A stretch of DNA of 22,095 bases from CALCKU01 sp964534845 (GTDB lineage Bacteria > Pseudomonadota > Alphaproteobacteria > Caulobacterales > Maricaulaceae), in contig CAZHPV010000042.1 in NCBI GenBank assembly GCA_964534845.1, positions 1 to 22,095 of the forward strand, given 5' to 3'. Shown one piece after another: positions 13,286-20,715 of this stretch (its first letter is position 1; every line of letters starts with the position of its first letter). The translations under genes were made by a program, and so were the position numbers. The notes beneath the pieces are model-generated. The model searched no databases. It saw only the letters and a program-made list of their open reading frames with translations, and was not told the origin of the DNA.

Positions 13286-15700
13286 ATGTCTAATCCCGCT
13301 GATTCTTTCAGGCCCGCACCCCCGCGCCCGCAGGCTAATGGAAACACTTCCCTGTCTGCGCAGGCTATGCCCTTGGCCAGACCCGCTCCGGGACAAGACG
13401 GAGACGCAGCCGAAAGCTATTTGACCGGGCTCAACCCCGAGCAAAAGGACGCCGTTCTGGCAATCGAAGGGCCGGTTCTGGTTCTAGCCGGCGCGGGCAC
13501 GGGTAAAACCCGCGTTCTCACCTGTAGGCTGGCGCATATTTTGACACAGGGTATGGCCTATCCGTCCCAGATATTATCCGTAACCTTTACCAATAAGGCC
13601 GCGCGAGAAATGCGCGAAAGAGTTGGCGAGCTTATTGGCCAAGCCGTTGAAGGCCTACCATGGCTTGGGACATTCCATTCTATCGCCGCTAAAATATTAC
13701 GTATTCACGCCGAATTACTTGGGCTTAAATCCAGCTTCACAATATTGGATACGGACGACCAGATACGTCTCTTAAAACAGGTCATAAATACCGCCGGGAT
13801 AGACGAGAAACGCTGGACGGCCCGCTACCTAGCCTCACTTATAGATAGCTGGAAAAATAAAGGCCTTACACCCGAGAAAGTCTCGACCAATGAGGCTTTT
13901 AAATTTGCGGACGGTAAAGGCGCCGAGCTTTATAAAATTTATCAAGACCGTCTCATGACATTGAACGCCTGTGATTTTGGCGATCTTCTCTTACACAATA
14001 TAACCCTGTTTACAGAGCACCCTGATATCTTGAAGACATATCACCAAAAGTTTCGCTACATTCTTGTAGACGAATATCAGGATACAAATGTCTGCCAATA
14101 TTTATGGCTAAGATTACTCGCTCAAAATACGGGTAATACGGGATTACAGAACCTGTGCGTTGTCGGAGATGATGATCAATCGATTTATGGTTGGCGCGGG
14201 GCCGAGGTAGATAATATTTTACGCTTTGAAACCGACTTTCCCGGCGCCAAGGTTGTTAAGCTGGAACGCAATTACCGCTCAACCGCCCATATACTCGGGG
14301 CGGCCTCCGGACTGATTTCGTCAAATCAGGACAGGCTTGGTAAAACGCTCTGGACCGATATTGATGGCGGAGAAAAAGTCAAAGTGACAGGCGTGTGGGA
14401 TGCCCCGGCCGAAGCCCGTCTTATTTCCGGCGAAATCGAAAATTGGCGCTCCCACGGTAGGCGCTATAACGACGTCGCAATTCTGGTGCGCGCCTCACGC
14501 CAAATGCGCAGTTTTGAAGAACGCTTTATCGCGCTGGGACTGCCATACCGTGTTATTGGCGGGCCGCGCTTTTTTGAACGGGCTGAAATCCGAGACGCGC
14601 ATGCCTATTTACGCGTTTTAAAATCCGATACGGATGATCTTGCCTTTGAACGCATTGTCAATGTACCCAAGCGCGGTATTGGCGCCACCTCCGTGCAAAA
14701 ACTTCAACTCGCGGCCCGGTCAATGGGGGTCAGTCTGGAAACGGCTACACGCGAGCTTGTCAAAACCGACGAAATTCGCGGCAAGGCTCGCTCGTCGCTC
14801 AAAGCCTTTATAATGGATATTGATCGCTGGCGGCGAGATAGTCAGGACTTGATACACACCGCCATGGCCGAACGTATTTTAGACGAGTCAGGCTATACTC
14901 AAATGTGGCGCGACAATAAGGACGCGAAATCAGCAGGCCGACTTGAGAACCTCAAAGAACTGATACAGGCGATGGGCGAATTCGATACGCTGGAAGCCTA
15001 TATGGAGCATGTTTCACTTGTGCTTGATGTTGAACGTGGGCCGCAAGAAGACGAGATCAGCCTTATGACATTGCATTCGGCCAAAGGTCTGGAATTCCCT
15101 TTAGTGTTTCTGCCGGGATGGGAAGAAGGGGTCTTCCCAAGTCAAAAATCGCTCGACGAGAACGGCCTATCAGGATTGGAAGAGGAACGCCGTCTGGCCT
15201 ATGTAGGGATAACACGAGCACGCGAGCAGGCCCGGATTTATTTTGCTGCCAATCGGCAAGTTTACGGGTCATGGCAATCCTCCCTACCCTCTCGTTTTAT
15301 CGACGAATTACCTATCCAACATGTCGAGGCTCAATCCGAAACAGGCTATTATGACCAGAACCGTTTCGGTTCTGCCAGTATGAAGGGATTTGCTGATAGT
15401 TTCGACGATAGCGCATCCCAGCGAACACCCCGTTCGCCCGGCTGGCAGCGTTTTCAGAAAAACCGCGAGGCGGCTTATACGTCCAAGGCGCAGACTTCAC
15501 GGGGGTTTACGCAAATAGACGGACGGGCTAGACGTAAAAAGTCAGCCCCTCAAACATCATCCTTCAAAGTAGGCGAACGCATATTTCACCAGAAATTCGG
15601 CTATGGGTCTATCGAGGCAGCTGATGGAACAAAGCTGACAGTCAATTTTGAAAAAGCGGGGCAAAAAAAGGTTTTAGACGGCTTTGTGGAACGCTGTTAA
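13286..15700 (+). CDS. uvrD: UvrD/PcrA-type superfamily 1 DNA helicase
   Basis: ATP-dependent 3'-5' helicase acting in nucleotide excision and mismatch repair. The 804 residues carry all SF1A motifs: LNPEQKDAVLA (Q motif), AGAGTGKT (Walker A, 68-75), LSVTFTNKAAREMRERV (Ia), FGDLLL, DEYQDTN (Walker B, 262-268), GDDDQSIYGWRGA (III, from 294), ERNYRST (IV), MTLHSAKGLEFPLVFLPG (V) and EERRLAYVGITRAR (VI). An N-terminal Pro/Ala/Gln-rich extension of about 45 residues precedes the helicase core. The C-terminal tail, from about residue 764, has the GERIFHQKFGYGSI fold of UvrD/PcrA that contacts RNA polymerase in relatives. The next gene starts 13 bases downstream. Confidence 0.95.
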   Translation: MSNPADSFRPAPPRPQANGNTSLSAQAMPLARPAPGQDGDAAESYLTGLNPEQKDAVLAIEGPVLVLAGAGTGKTRVLTCRLAHILTQGMAYPSQILSVTFTNKAAREMRERVGELIGQAVEGLPWLGTFHSIAAKILRIHAELLGLKSSFTILDTDDQIRLLKQVINTAGIDEKRWTARYLASLIDSWKNKGLTPEKVSTNEAFKFADGKGAELYKIYQDRLMTLNACDFGDLLLHNITLFTEHPDILKTYHQKFRYILVDEYQDTNVCQYLWLRLLAQNTGNTGLQNLCVVGDDDQSIYGWRGAEVDNILRFETDFPGAKVVKLERNYRSTAHILGAASGLISSNQDRLGKTLWTDIDGGEKVKVTGVWDAPAEARLISGEIENWRSHGRRYNDVAILVRASRQMRSFEERFIALGLPYRVIGGPRFFERAEIRDAHAYLRVLKSDTDDLAFERIVNVPKRGIGATSVQKLQLAARSMGVSLETATRELVKTDEIRGKARSSLKAFIMDIDRWRRDSQDLIHTAMAERILDESGYTQMWRDNKDAKSAGRLENLKELIQAMGEFDTLEAYMEHVSLVLDVERGPQEDEISLMTLHSAKGLEFPLVFLPGWEEGVFPSQKSLDENGLSGLEEERRLAYVGITRAREQARIYFAANRQVYGSWQSSLPSRFIDELPIQHVEAQSETGYYDQNRFGSASMKGFADSFDDSASQRTPRSPGWQRFQKNREAAYTSKAQTSRGFTQIDGRARRKKSAPQTSSFKVGERIFHQKFGYGSIEAADGTKLTVNFEKAGQKKVLDGFVERC

Positions 15701-15712
15701 GAGTAATTGCCC

Positions 15713-17194
15713 ATGAGACACATTCACTTATTAGTTTTTCTACTCGCATTCGCACTGTCAGGGGGCTGTGCCAGCACGACCTCAACTGGCGTTAAAGTCC
15801 ACCACATTAATACACTGGCCTCCCCCGAAATAAATACCGGAAGTTTTAAAGGTCTGGAGAATTTGTCCAATAATATTGATGGACAAAAGCGCCGTGTAAA
15901 TATCATGTATCTTCACGGAATTGGCTGGACAGAGGACAGAACCAAAGAGCAACTTGCCAGTGACTTTTTAGGCGGCATTGCCAAAGCCTATGATCTCGAC
16001 GCAGCGGACGGGCTTGTGCGCACAACATGCGGAGAAGCCCCATACGAACCTGACGCCGCGCAACCAGAATTTATCCATATTAAAAGTAGCGCACCCCGCC
16101 TGTTTGATACGGTTATACCCGGCTCTCAATTAAAGCTGGATAAATTAGTGTGTATGGACAAACAAACTCTCCAGATCGATACAGATACGGAATTTGTGAT
16201 CTACCGCGTTTTTTGGGATAATATTTTTTGGGATGACATTCAGTTCTCCCATGTCGGACAAGATGACAACCGTGGTAGTTCCCAAGAGATAGCGGGTTTA
16301 AGACGGAAATATAACCGTATCCTAAAAGACGATTTTATAAATTACGGTATTAGCGACGCTGTCATGTATCTTGGCTCGGCGGGTGTTGAAATCAGACGAG
16401 CCATAAGAGGGGCAATGTGTAGCGCGGCGTTGGATGCCGACGGAATAAATTTCGCCCAACAAGGCAGTGTGGTGAGCTATGACGCTCTGTGTGACCGCGC
16501 AAGCTACGGCAATCTTAAGCCCGGTAAATTCGCCTTTATAACAGAAAGTCTTGGCAGTAAAATTACACTCGATGTCATGCAAGAAGCTTTATCTGACGGA
16601 CGGGAAACCATTCATGATGACATGATCCGTGGCTCGGAAACCTTTATGCTTGCCAATCAAATACCGCTCTTATCTTTAAGTAATATCTCAAATACAAGAG
16701 CGCCTGCTATTGCGAGGCTATCAGATCAAGACAGACCGAAAATCATTGCGATGTCAGAGCTAAATGATTTTCTAAGTTATGAGCTTGTCCCCTTTTACGA
16801 GCAACTTTGGAAGCGTTCTATCAGGCCAAATCAAAGCAATAATGCGCCGCTCGATACCTATTTACGCGCAAAAATTATCGAAGATATTGGGTTTGAGATT
16901 ATTGATATGCGCCTTGAATTTGCGGACAAAATTATCCCGCTTGTGGGTGATTTCGTGGACCCGAAAGAAGCCCATAGTGGTCATGCAAAAGAACCAGAGC
17001 TTATGCGGTATATTTTGTGCGGGGCGAGTAGCGGGAGCTTGAACCTTTCGCAATGCCGCGCGGCACTGGACGCACGCGAAAAGGCACAAAAGAAGGCTCG
17101 CAAAAAAGCGAGAGCAAAAGAAAGAGCAAAAGAGAAAGCACTTAAGAACGCCGAGAAACAGGCCCAAAACCTTATAGCGTCTGGCCCGTCATGA
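15713..17194 (+). CDS. Putative lipoprotein with alpha/beta-hydrolase-like domain and Lys-rich C-terminal helix
   Basis: A 493-residue exported protein of no family I recognise. The N-terminus MRHIHLLVFLLAFALSGGC is a signal peptide with a lipobox-like end (Cys19); Ser at -3 makes the lipobox atypical. Hydrolase-like features follow in order: IMYLHGIGW (oxyanion-type HGIG, about 65-72), FAFITESLGSKITLD (strand and nucleophile elbow, Ser279; Thr replaces the first Gly of GxSxG), SELNDFLSY (candidate acid Asp352) and DPKEAHSGHAKEPELMRYI (candidate His421 or His424). Residues about 448-486 form a charged Lys/Ala/Arg-rich helix. ATG 15713 is chosen for signal-peptide fit, with AGAG nine bases upstream. 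It begins 13 bases after uvrD and overlaps prmA as ATGA. Esterase or lipase activity is inference. Confidence 0.7.
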   Translation: MRHIHLLVFLLAFALSGGCASTTSTGVKVHHINTLASPEINTGSFKGLENLSNNIDGQKRRVNIMYLHGIGWTEDRTKEQLASDFLGGIAKAYDLDAADGLVRTTCGEAPYEPDAAQPEFIHIKSSAPRLFDTVIPGSQLKLDKLVCMDKQTLQIDTDTEFVIYRVFWDNIFWDDIQFSHVGQDDNRGSSQEIAGLRRKYNRILKDDFINYGISDAVMYLGSAGVEIRRAIRGAMCSAALDADGINFAQQGSVVSYDALCDRASYGNLKPGKFAFITESLGSKITLDVMQEALSDGRETIHDDMIRGSETFMLANQIPLLSLSNISNTRAPAIARLSDQDRPKIIAMSELNDFLSYELVPFYEQLWKRSIRPNQSNNAPLDTYLRAKIIEDIGFEIIDMRLEFADKIIPLVGDFVDPKEAHSGHAKEPELMRYILCGASSGSLNLSQCRAALDAREKAQKKARKKARAKERAKEKALKNAEKQAQNLIASGPS

Positions 17195-18087
17195 ACTCAC
17201 GCCCCTATGCGCTGTTTATCCGCGGAAACAGCGAGAGTATTTTCAAGCTCAGCGATCAATTAGGATTTGAGGCACAAGCGTTAAATCCCCTATCAGACCC
17301 GCTGGCTATTTCCATGTTTGAGGACGGCCCGGACAGCATGCATATTCAGGCTCTCTTTGAGACTTATGATCAGGCGCAGTCCTGTTTCTCAGGTCTGGAT
17401 ATCCCCAAAGAAATGGAAAGTTTTATTACGCAATTAGATGATGAAGATTGGGTCGCCCGCAGCCAAAGCGGGCTGCCCCCTATTATCATCGGCCCGTTCT
17501 GTCTTCACGGCGCACATGATAAGAGCAATATCCCGAAAGCAATTCCCTATCCTATTCAAATAGAAGCTGGCATGGCCTTTGGTACGGGCCATCACGGTAC
17601 AACAAAGGGCTGCCTAAAGGCGCTGGATGATCTCCTAAATTCTGGCCTGCAGCCACAATCGGCTCTGGATTTAGGATGCGGGGCTGGCATATTAGCCATA
17701 GCCTTTATCAAGGCGACAGCCGCTTTTTATAAAGGCAAAATACTCGCGACCGACATCGACCCTGACGCGGTTAAAGTCACACGCGAAAACGCTACTATCA
17801 ATGGTGTAAGCCAGCGCATAGAGACATTGCGGGCTGATGGTTTTGACGATAGCGCCCTGGCTGGGCGGCAGTTTGATTTTATCTTTGCCAATATTCTGGC
17901 TGAGCCACTTATGGCTTTGGCTGGTGATATCAGCCAAGCCCTATCAAAGGACGGCCATGTGATTTTGTCGGGTATTTTGGACGAAAAAGCCGAAATCGTC
18001 GCAGACCGCTTTATACAAACGGGGCTAGATATTGTACCTCAACCCTCTATTGAAGGCTGGACCAATCTTGTGGGCCGAAAGCTCTAG
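17191..18087 (+). CDS. prmA: Ribosomal protein L11 methyltransferase
   Basis: S-adenosylmethionine-dependent methyltransferase that trimethylates ribosomal protein L11. The 298 residues comprise an N-terminal substrate-recognition domain (1-95, ending DDEDWVARSQSGLPPIIIG) and a Rossmann domain. Visible signatures are AGMAFGTGHHGTTKGCL (126-142), AdoMet motif I SALDLGCGAGILAIA (157-171), ATDIDPDAV (186-194) and the PrmA motif FANILAEPLM (232-241). The C-terminus ends GWTNLVGRKL. The start overlaps the stop of the preceding lipoprotein gene (ATGA), so translation is probably coupled. No strong plus-strand terminator follows: the nearby hairpin has its T-run on the other strand. Confidence 0.95.
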   Translation: MNSRPYALFIRGNSESIFKLSDQLGFEAQALNPLSDPLAISMFEDGPDSMHIQALFETYDQAQSCFSGLDIPKEMESFITQLDDEDWVARSQSGLPPIIIGPFCLHGAHDKSNIPKAIPYPIQIEAGMAFGTGHHGTTKGCLKALDDLLNSGLQPQSALDLGCGAGILAIAFIKATAAFYKGKILATDIDPDAVKVTRENATINGVSQRIETLRADGFDDSALAGRQFDFIFANILAEPLMALAGDISQALSKDGHVILSGILDEKAEIVADRFIQTGLDIVPQPSIEGWTNLVGRKL

Positions 18088-18116
18088 CAAAAGAAAAACC
18101 CGGCACAAGCCGGGTT
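18088..18116 (-). terminator. Rho-independent terminator for the small arginine-rich gene
   Basis: On the minus strand: AACCCGGC, loop TTGT, GCCGGGTT, then TTTCTTTTG. The stem is eight perfect pairs (18097-18104 with 18109-18116), followed by T-rich sequence on the minus strand only. It lies directly after the prmA stop but lacks a T-run in the plus direction, so it mainly serves the gene at 18164-18322. Confidence 0.85.
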
Positions 18117-18133
18117 AAAGCCAATAATTATGA

Positions 18134-18169
18134 CTCTAGGGAAACCCCGGGGGGTGAGTTTACCTAGAG
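18134..18169. other. Bulged stem-loop covering the stop codon of the small arginine-rich gene
   Basis: CTCTAGG (18134-18140) pairs with CCTAGAG (18163-18169). Inside, AAAC pairs with GTTT and CCCC with GGGG, with a three-base bulge and a very short loop. The right arm includes the TAG stop of the 52-residue gene (minus strand, 18164-18166). It is separate from the T-run terminator 18 bases further on and could protect the 3' end or affect termination. Confidence 0.6.
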
Positions 18170-18322
18170 AGCGCGGTTAGCGCGACGGGCACGACGGGCA
18201 TGACGGCGGCCCATGACACTTGATAGATCCAACTCGCGGCGGGCTTGAGCGCCCTCGAATGTGGGGGCAAATTTGCGGTTTTCTACAGTGACAAATTCAG
18301 TTCCGTTTAACTGTGTAGTCAT
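18164..18322 (-). CDS. Small arginine-rich protein (52 residues), function unknown
   Basis: The product begins MTTQLNGTEFVTVENRKFAP and ends in the basic tail MGRRHARRARRANRAL (37-52), with nine arginines in the last 14 residues. ATG 18322 is chosen because GGAGAG lies five bases upstream, a strong Shine-Dalgarno; the frame is open further upstream but has no comparable site. Both a hairpin over the stop and a clean terminator follow, supporting a real transcribed gene. There is no signal peptide or membrane segment. The tail suggests contact with nucleic acid or acidic partners, but this is inference. I do not recognise a family. It is divergent from the aminopeptidase gene. Confidence 0.65.
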   Translation of the reverse strand: MTTQLNGTEFVTVENRKFAPTFEGAQARRELDLSSVMGRRHARRARRANRAL

Positions 18323-18423
18323 TTCACTCTCCATTTTGGCCTGCCCAGTGCAGACCCTGTTGTGATGAAACCCATATGGCATTTTACACGTGAGAGGAGA
18401 ACATACAGTCGCGCCACTATAGA

Positions 18424-18439
18424 TATGCAAAATTGCATA
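18424..18439. promoter_or_regulatory. Perfect palindrome TATGCAA-AA-TTGCATA between divergent genes
   Basis: Seven-base perfect inverted repeat with a two-base centre. It sits about 100 bases upstream of the small arginine-rich gene and 110 upstream of the aminopeptidase P start. The size and symmetry fit an operator for a dimeric regulator; no regulator gene is nearby. Confidence 0.4.
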
Positions 18440-18548
18440 GCTGGCGGTAACACTGCGTTAACCATCAAAAATGCGAGAAAGAAATTGTCAGGCTAGCCCC
18501 GCTAAGATAGCAAGGCTAATCACGAACCGCTTCACGTATAGGGCTGAG

Positions 18549-20378
18549 ATGAAAACCTTTACACTTTTTCAAAACTTCGAGGTTCAGGGCGGGCCGGAAT
18601 ATGGCCGCCGCAATCTGCCTTTACTGCGCAAATCCTTGGGCGATATGGCTCTGGACGGATTTTTAATCCCCCATGAGGACGAGTATCAAAACGAATATCT
18701 GCCGGATTGTTATGAGCGTCTGATGTGGGCGACGGGATTTACCGGATCAGCGGGAGCTGCGGTGGTCACTTTGGACGAAGCGGCGATTTTCATTGACGGG
18801 CGCTATACGCTGCAAGTGGAAGATCAGGTGGATAGCAAGCTGTTTGCCTATCGGCGCTTGGAGAAAAACGGCATAGCGAACTATCTAAAAGACCATGTCA
18901 AACCCGGTCAGATATTTGGCTATGATGCCCGCCTGCACAGCCCGGCGGCGTTAAAACACCTAAAAGCTGCCATTACCAGCGCGGGCGGTACCTTACGGCC
19001 TGTTTCCACAAACCCGATAGATTTGGCATGGACGGACCGCCCCCCCGAGCCAGCGCGCACCGTCACAATACAACCTCTCGATATTGCCGGACAAAGCCAT
19101 AGTGAAAAACGCGCCCGTATCGCCGCTATTTTACAGGATAAGCAGGCCGATGCCGCCTTGATTACCGCGCCAGCCTCTATCGCTTGGTTGCTTAATATTC
19201 GCGGAAAGGACGTGATGTGCACACCGCTTGCGCTATCCACCGTGATTATCAAGGATGACGGGCATGTCGATTTGTTTATTAAATCCGAAAAACTCACGGA
19301 CGACGTGCGTCAACATTTCGGAAATGCGGTTAGCGCTTTTGAAGAGGCTGATTTAGAAGGCGCACTTGAAACCCTTGTTGACAAATCCGTCTTGGTCGAT
19401 CCGAATGTCAGTGCGGCCTATTATTTCGACAGGCTCGCCGAAATTGGAGCCAATGTGATTGCCGCGCAAGATCCGATTGCCCTGCCTAAGGCCTGTAAGA
19501 ACGCCGCAGAGATAGCTGGCACAACTGAGGCCCATAAGCGAGACGGGGCCGCCCTTATACATTTCTTGTACTGGTTGGATACGGATGCCCAAAACGGAGA
19601 ATATGACGAAATTGACGCCGCCCAAATGCTAGAAACCTGTCGACACAAAACGGGTCTGTTACAAGATCTCAGCTTTGAGAGTATTTCTGGTGCTGGCGCA
19701 AACGGGGCTATTGTCCATTACCGCGTGAGCAAAGCCACAACGCGTAAATTGGAAAAAGGCTCCCTTTATTTAATCGATAGTGGCGGGCAATATGTCGACG
19801 GCACAACAGACGTTACCCGAACCATACCTATTGGCGACCCGAGCGCGGAAATGCGCGAACGCTTTACGCTGGTTCTAAAGGGACATATTGCACTTGCGCA
19901 AATCCGTTTTCCTGCGGGTACAACAGGCAGCAATCTAGACGTCCTCGCCCGCATGGCTCTTTGGCAGAAGGGTCTGGATTATGACCACGGGACAGGCCAT
20001 GGTGTCGGCGTTTTCCTCGGCGTACATGAAGGCCCCCAGCGTATCTCGAAAGCGCCCAATAATATTGCCCTGCGCCCCGGCATGATAGTGTCAAATGAGC
20101 CAGGTTATTATAAAACAGGAGGGTATGGAATCCGTATTGAAAACCTGCAATATGTTACCGAGGCCAAAGATATCGTGGGCGGGGAACGTCCTATGATGGG
20201 TTTCGAGACCCTCACCTTCGCGCCGTTACATAAAAAACTAATCGATAAATCGCTACTTGAGAATCATGAGATCGACTATATCAATGCCTATCATGCCCGC
20301 ATTTGGGATGAAATTTCGTCCAGAATAACCGATGAAGATATCAAGTCATGGTTGTTTAAATGCTGCGAAAAAATTTAA
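18549..20378 (+). CDS. Xaa-Pro aminopeptidase (aminopeptidase P family, M24B), two N-terminal creatinase-like domains
   Basis: Cytoplasmic metallopeptidase removing an N-terminal residue before proline. The 609 residues fit the long three-domain form: two creatinase-type domains (about 15-150 and 170-320), a pita-bread catalytic domain (about 330-550) and a C-terminal extension ending in KCCEKI. Metal ligands are visible: Asp410 and Asp421 in DSGGQYVDGTTDVTRT, His484 in GTGHGVG, Glu517 in SNEPGYY and Glu531 in IRIENL, with substrate-binding His493 in GVHEGP. ATG 18549 is preferred since MKTFTLFQNFE leads directly into the first domain; the open frame from 18471 begins with an unrelated-looking stretch. 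No signal peptide. No clear terminator follows. The prolidase alternative is less likely because of the length. Confidence 0.93.
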   Translation: MKTFTLFQNFEVQGGPEYGRRNLPLLRKSLGDMALDGFLIPHEDEYQNEYLPDCYERLMWATGFTGSAGAAVVTLDEAAIFIDGRYTLQVEDQVDSKLFAYRRLEKNGIANYLKDHVKPGQIFGYDARLHSPAALKHLKAAITSAGGTLRPVSTNPIDLAWTDRPPEPARTVTIQPLDIAGQSHSEKRARIAAILQDKQADAALITAPASIAWLLNIRGKDVMCTPLALSTVIIKDDGHVDLFIKSEKLTDDVRQHFGNAVSAFEEADLEGALETLVDKSVLVDPNVSAAYYFDRLAEIGANVIAAQDPIALPKACKNAAEIAGTTEAHKRDGAALIHFLYWLDTDAQNGEYDEIDAAQMLETCRHKTGLLQDLSFESISGAGANGAIVHYRVSKATTRKLEKGSLYLIDSGGQYVDGTTDVTRTIPIGDPSAEMRERFTLVLKGHIALAQIRFPAGTTGSNLDVLARMALWQKGLDYDHGTGHGVGVFLGVHEGPQRISKAPNNIALRPGMIVSNEPGYYKTGGYGIRIENLQYVTEAKDIVGGERPMMGFETLTFAPLHKKLIDKSLLENHEIDYINAYHARIWDEISSRITDEDIKSWLFKCCEKI

Positions 20379-20520
20379 AATTGCAAATGCTTATTAGCAG
20401 TCTTTATGAGCTCTCATATAATAAATTTATTGTGATGAATTTGAGGGTATTTTACTGAAAATTTAACTGGACACTTAGATTTTTTTTAGAGATACCCTAC
20501 TTGGCTAAGTAATTAGCTAC

Positions 20521-20562
20521 TGCATGGGTTTGAGCTCATTGCGCCCCGAGCTCGCCCATGCA
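20521..20562. other. 42-base two-part stem-loop
   Basis: TGCATGGG (20521-20528) pairs perfectly with CCCATGCA (20555-20562). After a small internal loop, GAGCTC (20532-20537) pairs with GAGCTC (20548-20553), closing a ten-base loop. It has no T-run on either side, so it is not a standard terminator. It might be part of a small RNA or a protein-binding site. Confidence 0.55.
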
Positions 20563-20644
20563 CCTTATCCCGATATTAATACCAGACAATCCGCAAAGTT
20601 GCTCGGGCGACGTCTCGCTCCGAGCTCCCCAATATTTCTATTAT

Positions 20645-20672
20645 TAAAAAAGCCCCGGCCAAAGCCGAGGCT
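20645..20672 (-). terminator. Rho-independent terminator of the surface-protein gene
   Basis: On the minus strand: AGCCTCGGC, loop TTTG, GCCGGGGCT, then a run of T residues (A-run 20645-20650). The nine-position stem has one internal mismatch. It lies about 45 bases after the stop codon at 20716. Confidence 0.85.
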
Positions 20673-20715
20673 AAATTATCACACGAGCCGTAAATATACG
20701 GCCTCGCTTATTGGT

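Larger units (their letters stand above)
20379..20715. other. Gene-free region with stem-loops (337 bases)
   Basis: No open frame here looks like a gene. The left half (20379-20520) is AT-rich, with a weak inverted repeat GGGTAT (20445-20450) and ATACCC (20492-20497). The right half has a strong stem-loop at 20521-20562, a second hairpin GCTCGG/CCGAGC (20601-20606 with 20620-20625) and the minus-strand terminator at 20645-20672. The sequence GAGCTC occurs four times (20408, 20532, 20548, 20622). Confidence 0.7.

Noticed and set aside
18097..18116. Hairpin as terminator of prmA
   Set aside because: The T-run is present only on the minus strand; in the plus direction the stem is followed by AAAG, so it is assigned to the minus-strand gene.
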